In this document: in pieces, positions 59,819 through 64,000 of the stretch
Layout of the letters: every line of letters starts with the position of its first letter
How positions within the stretch are numbered: position 1 is the first letter of the stretch
Assembly (NCBI GenBank): GCA_015680685.1
Contig: MNCI01012628.1
Location: forward strand, 1,352,665-1,416,664
Source: Gnetum montanum
Lineage: Eukaryota; Streptophyta; Gnetopsida; Gnetales; Gnetaceae
Reading direction: 5' to 3'
DNA length: 64,000 nt
Translations under genes and position numbers: made by a program
The notes under the pieces: generated by a model
What the model was told of the DNA's origin: nothing
Databases searched by the model: none
What the model saw: only the letters and a program-made list of their open reading frames with translations

Positions 59819-61660
59819 TTAATAGGTTCTAATCACATGAGTTGACAAAAGAAAAAAAAAAGAAATTGATAATATCAAGAGGTCTCCATAAACTATCCAA
59901 AGGCCAAACTTTTTTCCATAATATATCATCATAGTTATCCATATACATATCCATAACCATCTACAATCCATACAAACATCCACAAAATATCCAAAAAATT
60001 CTTCTCCTTTTTGGACATCACCCAAAAGGAGGGACCATCAAAGGAAAATATCCATTGACCTTAGTAGCATCATCAGAGGTGGTTGTTACACAAGAAAGCT
60101 TGTATGTCTTCTCTTCATCATCATCATTGCTGGTGCTAGTGTTAGAGACATGCTACTGATCATCATCATCTAAGGATGGAACACATATAGGATCTCTCCA
60201 AGGATAAAGCTTCACCTGAAACTGAGATGATGTGGGTGGATGAGATGGAGCTTGATAAGAAGATGAGAAAGCAACCTTCCTCTAATATGTGATAAGATTA
60301 GTTGGTCTCCATTGAGAGGCAATCCCAAAGATGATCTCCATTGTCAGCTACTTAAATATATATGAAGCATCATTAAGAAGATGAGAATTGGGTCTAGGCT
60401 ACATGAAATCAAGAAACTCCCATTGGACATGTGCAAGTAGTGCATCAAGCTCCTTAGAATTAGATGCATTTCCCAAGTCATATGCCTAGGATGGCCCAAT
60501 AGCTGTCGAGTGCCTAGTTGGAGTGGGACAATTTTCCTCACCATCTGAAATGGAAAGACTACTAATCTTCTTGAACTACTATCCATTTGGAGGAAGTGGT
60601 ACTCCATCTACATCCATTCTCTTACGAAGGTAAGAGAGGTTTTAGCCAATCATCCCAAGAGTCATACCAAAGGCTTTAGCATCTTCTTGAGAGTTGATTT
60701 CATTTAATCATTGAATTATTTGGATCTTCTCAATTGAGAAGAGGCCTAAGGAGGTGATGTAGATCCCTTCTTCCTTGCTTTCTAAGTCATGATGCTTGGT
60801 TTTGTAGATTCAACGTGAGTGATGCTCCTTTTCTCTAAATACTCACCAAGGGTTCTCTTATATTTAAGTAGAGGCATATTGGAAATAGGAAATCCTCTCT
60901 AATGAATCAATAAACTAATGAGAAGGGGATGCCCATACACTCTCTCCTTGGTGAAGAGACCTAACATGTCTCTACAAAGAATATGACCCAAGAATAGTGG
61001 CTAACTAGTAAGAAGGAAATAAAGAAAAAATGCTTGGGCTAGTAAAAAATGACTATAATTGACCCCTTTCATAATGATATTATATAATACAATGAGAGAG
61101 AGGGTAGAAGTATTTGAGGCCATCTAACTTCTAAGTACTTTCCCACTATGTAAAGACACTTATTGGACAAATAGAGCATTACAAAATTCATTGTGGGAAA
61201 TAAGGATTACACCATTCATGAAAATAGCAAACATAGAATGGATCGTAACCCTATGAACATTGGAATTAGAGATGTCAAGAATGACATTAACAACCTAGGA
61301 AGTGACTTTAATTAAAATTTCTCCAACAGTGGATGTGAAGGCCCTAACAATAGCATTACTACTTGCAATGTTATCATAAAACTCCTTGATGAGAATCTCA
61401 AGGACATAGAAGTTCATAGAAATAAAGGACATCCAATTTAACACTTTGAAAAATGCTATCAGCTTCTTTTGACAATACTACTCAAAACAAAGGAATCTTT
61501 TAAACACTACTGAAATGGAGCAAGTTACCTCAAATCTATGTTATGCTTTGGTGGACTGGAATTAAGGTAAATATGTGTTAGCAATGCTTGATGATGCTCC
61601 CTGAGACTTCTTACTCTTTCATGGAGGAGGCCTAGACATTCCAATCTTTCTCTAAGCCAT
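59819..61660 (-). pseudogene. Accessory ORF of element F (PTPP-like)
   Basis: One minus-strand frame stays readable for about 614 codons, with some fifteen to twenty stops, from ATG 61660 to TAA 59819. The middle part contains ILIKEFYDNI, GHILCRDMLGLFTKERVYG and HPLLISLLIH, followed by RGFPI. This pattern resembles the plant 'putative plant transposon protein' domain (from memory, not searched). It parallels LIYLEI..KALPFSCLIKKLF..RGGI in the third ORF of element A. The C-terminal part is rich in Ser, Thr and Asp (DDDDQ, NDDDEEKTYKLS). No enzyme motif, signal peptide or membrane segment is apparent. It sits between gag and the LTR with its own upstream repeats and TATA box. The function is unknown. 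Confidence 0.55.
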
Positions 61661-61726
61661 TGATCTACAAGGAGATGCATAAATTTCTACTATTGTAGAA
61701 GCCCTGGTCATCTACTCTTAGTCATC

Positions 61727-62061
61727 TACACTTAGATGAGGAAGAATGCGAAAAAATGAAGTGTTGCTTTATATAATCGAGGTTGTCAATGGTTTTTTGA
61801 CAAAAAGTTATATGTCTAACTCAACTAGCAGACATCAATCCCACATTTAAGAAAAACCAGATAGACATTTATCTTTAGATGTAGACATCTATGGGTAGAT
61901 GTCTATCTTCATGTATAGATGTCTAATGGTAGACGTCTACTAATAGACATTTAAACAAGTAGTGGAAAGATATATGAAAGGTTCAAGGAATAGCTATCAT
62001 GGATTATAGTCTTTTAAGAATTTTAAAATAGATGGAAAAATGAAAACTTACCTCTACTTAC
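61727..62061 (-). other. Candidate intron upstream of the accessory ORF, element F
   Basis: On the minus strand, CAAG|GTAAGTA (donor, 62061) and CTAAGTGTAG|ATG (acceptor, 61727) bound 335 bp after a T-rich stretch. Splicing would bring a gag-proximal exon next to the accessory ORF. The element's U3-type repeats lie within it, so promoter and intron readings compete. Confidence 0.4.
61769..61952 (-). promoter_or_regulatory. U3-type repeats plus TATA box before accessory ORF, element F
   Basis: Six copies of TAGACATCTA/TAGATGTCTA-type units at 61861-61952 repeat the motif found in the element's LTR U3. On the minus strand a TATATAAA box follows (61776-61769), about 110 bp before ATG 61660. The arrangement parallels 23306-23392 in element A. 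Confidence 0.5.
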
Positions 62062-62276
62062 CTTGTTTGCTAATATAGATCATGATGTCTAAGGAGATTC
62101 GAAATGAGCTTCTTCTTTTGAAGTTTCTTCTTTCATAAAAATTTCTTATATTTCTAATGTCTGGTTCCTTTTATGAAATTATTAATGAAAGTCCTTTCAC
62201 CTTCTTCTTTTCGCTTAATTCTCCACACCATTTTATTCTCCTTGCCATTTTGACTTATCTTCTTCTTCTTGTTGTC

Positions 62277-63951
62277 CTACAAGATTTCCTTTCTAGGTGC
62301 ACTTGGGTAAGACCAAGGAGTCTTATGTTATGACCAGGTATTCATGTGGTGATATTTTAAATTACAATCCCATTGCTTATGCCCAAATCTACCATAGTAA
62401 TAGCATATGACCTTTTTACTATAGGTGAAGTGGTCAAACCTTGGAGCTACCCTTTATTTGGATGAAGTGCTTGTTGATACTTCAACCTTTAAAGTAGTCT
62501 TTTGTTTGGATGAAGTTTGTGTTGATACCTCTTCTTGTTGACATCCTAGCCCACTCTTATCATGTGGACTCCTTCCTTGTCCCAAAACTATGCAAAGAAG
62601 TTCTTTTCCTTTGATAGGTCTTTCATTTACAAGTTTTATATCTGCAAGTTCTTTTTAATCTACTCATAAGACAAGGTTAGTTTTTTGTTCTTAGCCCTTA
62701 GGTTTAAGTTTTCTTGTGAGAGGTCTAAATGTTTTGGATTAAGTAGAAATAAGTCTTGATCCTTATGCTTTAGATCCTTCTTTATCTTTATAGAAAGATA
62801 TTGAAAGGACAATAGTTCATTACACAATAGATCATACCTTTCCTCATCAATTTCAATTATTTGATCATCATCTTTGATTATGCTCTCATCATCTTATGTG
62901 AGAGCCATGAAAATGAGATGTGAATCTTACATGGTCTCAACTTCTTCTTCATCTTTTTCTTCATCCCAACCAATGTAGAAGTTGTTTTTTTTTTTTTTTT
63001 TGGACTCAACTTTTGATTGATCTCCCTTTTAGATCTTGTTAGCACTTGGAAATTTGGAGGCCACATCACCTCTTCCACCACACATCCAAAATTCTATAGA
63101 AAATACATTTAAATTTTAATTCTTAAAATTCTTACTTTTTCTCTACCTTTTTCACTAGATTGATTGGGCCCTAGTTGATTAAAGCATCTTTCTTTTCTAT
63201 CAAGAAGTCTTTTAACTCTTGTTGATAGAAGTTCTAGTTCATCTTCACTATTTGATTCTTGTTCAACCAGCTCCTTCTCCTTTGATGTAGATTTGAGGAT
63301 GATAGCATTTTCTTTTATCCCTTCTTTGCTTATGAGATTCATCTCATAATCAATAAGAGCACTTTGGAGCTCTTCAAATTTCAACACTGAAAAGTCTCTA
63401 ATTTCTTCCATTGGGGTGAATTTTGGTCTAAACTTAGGCTATAAAGTTCTAATCATTTTTATGATTACATTACTTTCTAGAAAATCCTTACCGGTTCCTC
63501 TAATAGCCACAACAAGATCGTTTGTCCTAGAAAAGTAGTCCTTAATCTTTTCTCCTTCCTTCATTTTAAGCTTGCCATATTCACTTTGCAATACTAAAAG
63601 TTTTAATTGTTTAACTATAGATGTGCCCTCATAAGTTTCCTCTAAGGTTTTCCATATTTCCTTAGCAATTTTGCACCCAACTATTCTATTAAACTCAAAT
63701 TTATTCAATGCACAATATAAACAATTTTTGGCTTTTGATTCAAACATGAACTTATCCTTTTCTTCAAAATTCTATTTGCTTTATGGCTTGAGTGCTTTTG
63801 TTGTGCTATCGACAAGCAGTTTGTAGCCTTCAAGAATGGACTCCCACACTTTGAATTCCATGGATTCAAAGGATCATTTCATCCTTGCCTTCCAATATGC
63901 AAAGTCAAACCCATCGAACATCGGTGACTTTGTGTAAGACATCCCCTCCAT
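62277..63951 (-). pseudogene. Copia-type gag relic of element F
   Basis: ATG 63951 opens MEGMSYTKSPMFDGFDFAYW, typical of the copia gag start. The core includes AKEIWKTLEETYEGT and GEKIKDYFSRTNDLV (63650-63520), then FEELQSALIDYE and a Glu-rich stretch. A first zinc knuckle is damaged (FWMCGGRGDVASKF near 63090-63050); a second is CYYYGRFGHKQWDC (62404-62365), lacking its second cysteine. A 17-T run (62985-63001, minus-strand A) sits in a Lys-rich segment and shifts the frame. Gag is the particle protein; here it is broken by several stops and shifts. Confidence 0.75.
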
Positions 63952-63993
63952 AGTTCACTCTTAAAATGTGAAGCACAAACTTGAGAGTATCGG

Positions 63994-64000
63994 GCTCTGA
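63994..64000 (-). other. Primer binding site remnant (initiator-Met type) of element F
   Basis: The minus strand at the window edge begins TCAGAGC, the end of the standard TGGTATCAGAGC site, 43 bp before the gag ATG. The 5' LTR should begin a few bases beyond the window. Confidence 0.55.

Larger units (their letters stand above)
58717..64000 (-). mobile_element. Pol-less LTR element F (gag plus accessory ORF)
   Basis: Read on the minus strand: an initiator-Met primer-site remnant TCAGAGC at the window edge (63994-64000), copia-type gag, a noncoding gap, an ORF with a PTPP-like segment, a purine tract and the 3' LTR. Practically the whole internal region (~4.3 kb) is visible, and no protease, integrase, reverse transcriptase or RNase H can be recognised. 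F is therefore a non-autonomous element. It interrupts a LINE. Confidence 0.7.

Noticed and set aside
1-64000. CRISPR arrays, bacterial operons, rRNA or true tRNA genes
   Set aside because: None is visible. The tandem repeats present are short U3 modules without spacers, and the only tRNA-like sequence is the degenerate SINE promoter.

Overview
This window is nuclear DNA of a land plant with a large, repeat-rich genome. A conifer or other gymnosperm would fit, but the sequence alone does not prove it. The evidence is a nine-exon plant-type polygalacturonase gene, Athila-like Ty3/gypsy elements primed by tRNA-Asp, Ty1/copia elements, a LINE relic and a probable tRNA-derived SINE. There is no bacterial or organellar content, no CRISPR array, and no intact gene other than the polygalacturonase.

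Layout. (1) 1-27736 is a nest of three related Athila-like elements. Host element A has its gag interrupted twice: by element 1 (1-6833, left end outside the window) and by element B (7653-17464, complete, target duplication TATGG). A resumes at 17465, carries pol and a long decayed third ORF (23840-26713), and ends with its 3' LTR at 27736. (2) 27737-33002 is a low-copy island holding a complete minus-strand polygalacturonase gene (28903-31706, 419 codons predicted). (3) 33003-52403 is a Ty1/copia element (D). Its integrase is split by a fourth, complete Athila-like element C (36547-46590, target duplication CTTAT). (4) 52404-58716 holds a truncated second copia element (E), a SINE candidate and a minus-strand LINE relic. 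(5) 58717-64000 is a minus-strand LTR element (F) inserted into that LINE. Its internal region lies almost entirely inside the window and runs from an initiator-Met-type primer site at the right edge to the 3' LTR at 58717-59690.

How the parts work together. The Athila-like family shares LTR ends TGATGA(G)...(CT)CATCA, a tRNA-Asp primer site, an unusual DLGS-type protease, non-chromodomain integrase and a purine tract GTCRTGGGGG. Each member has a different tandem-repeat cassette in its U3. Element A alone keeps a ~3 kb third ORF; the other three have only ~340-360 bp there. F encodes gag and a second ORF but no protease, integrase or reverse transcriptase, so it would depend on a partner. 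The third ORF of A and the second ORF of F share a weak motif resembling the 'putative plant transposon protein' domain. Just upstream of both ORFs the element's own U3-type repeats recur, followed by a TATA box. The most interesting hypothesis here is that two unrelated retroelements drive an accessory ORF from an internal, U3-derived promoter. All element ORFs are broken by stops and frameshifts; only the polygalacturonase looks functional.
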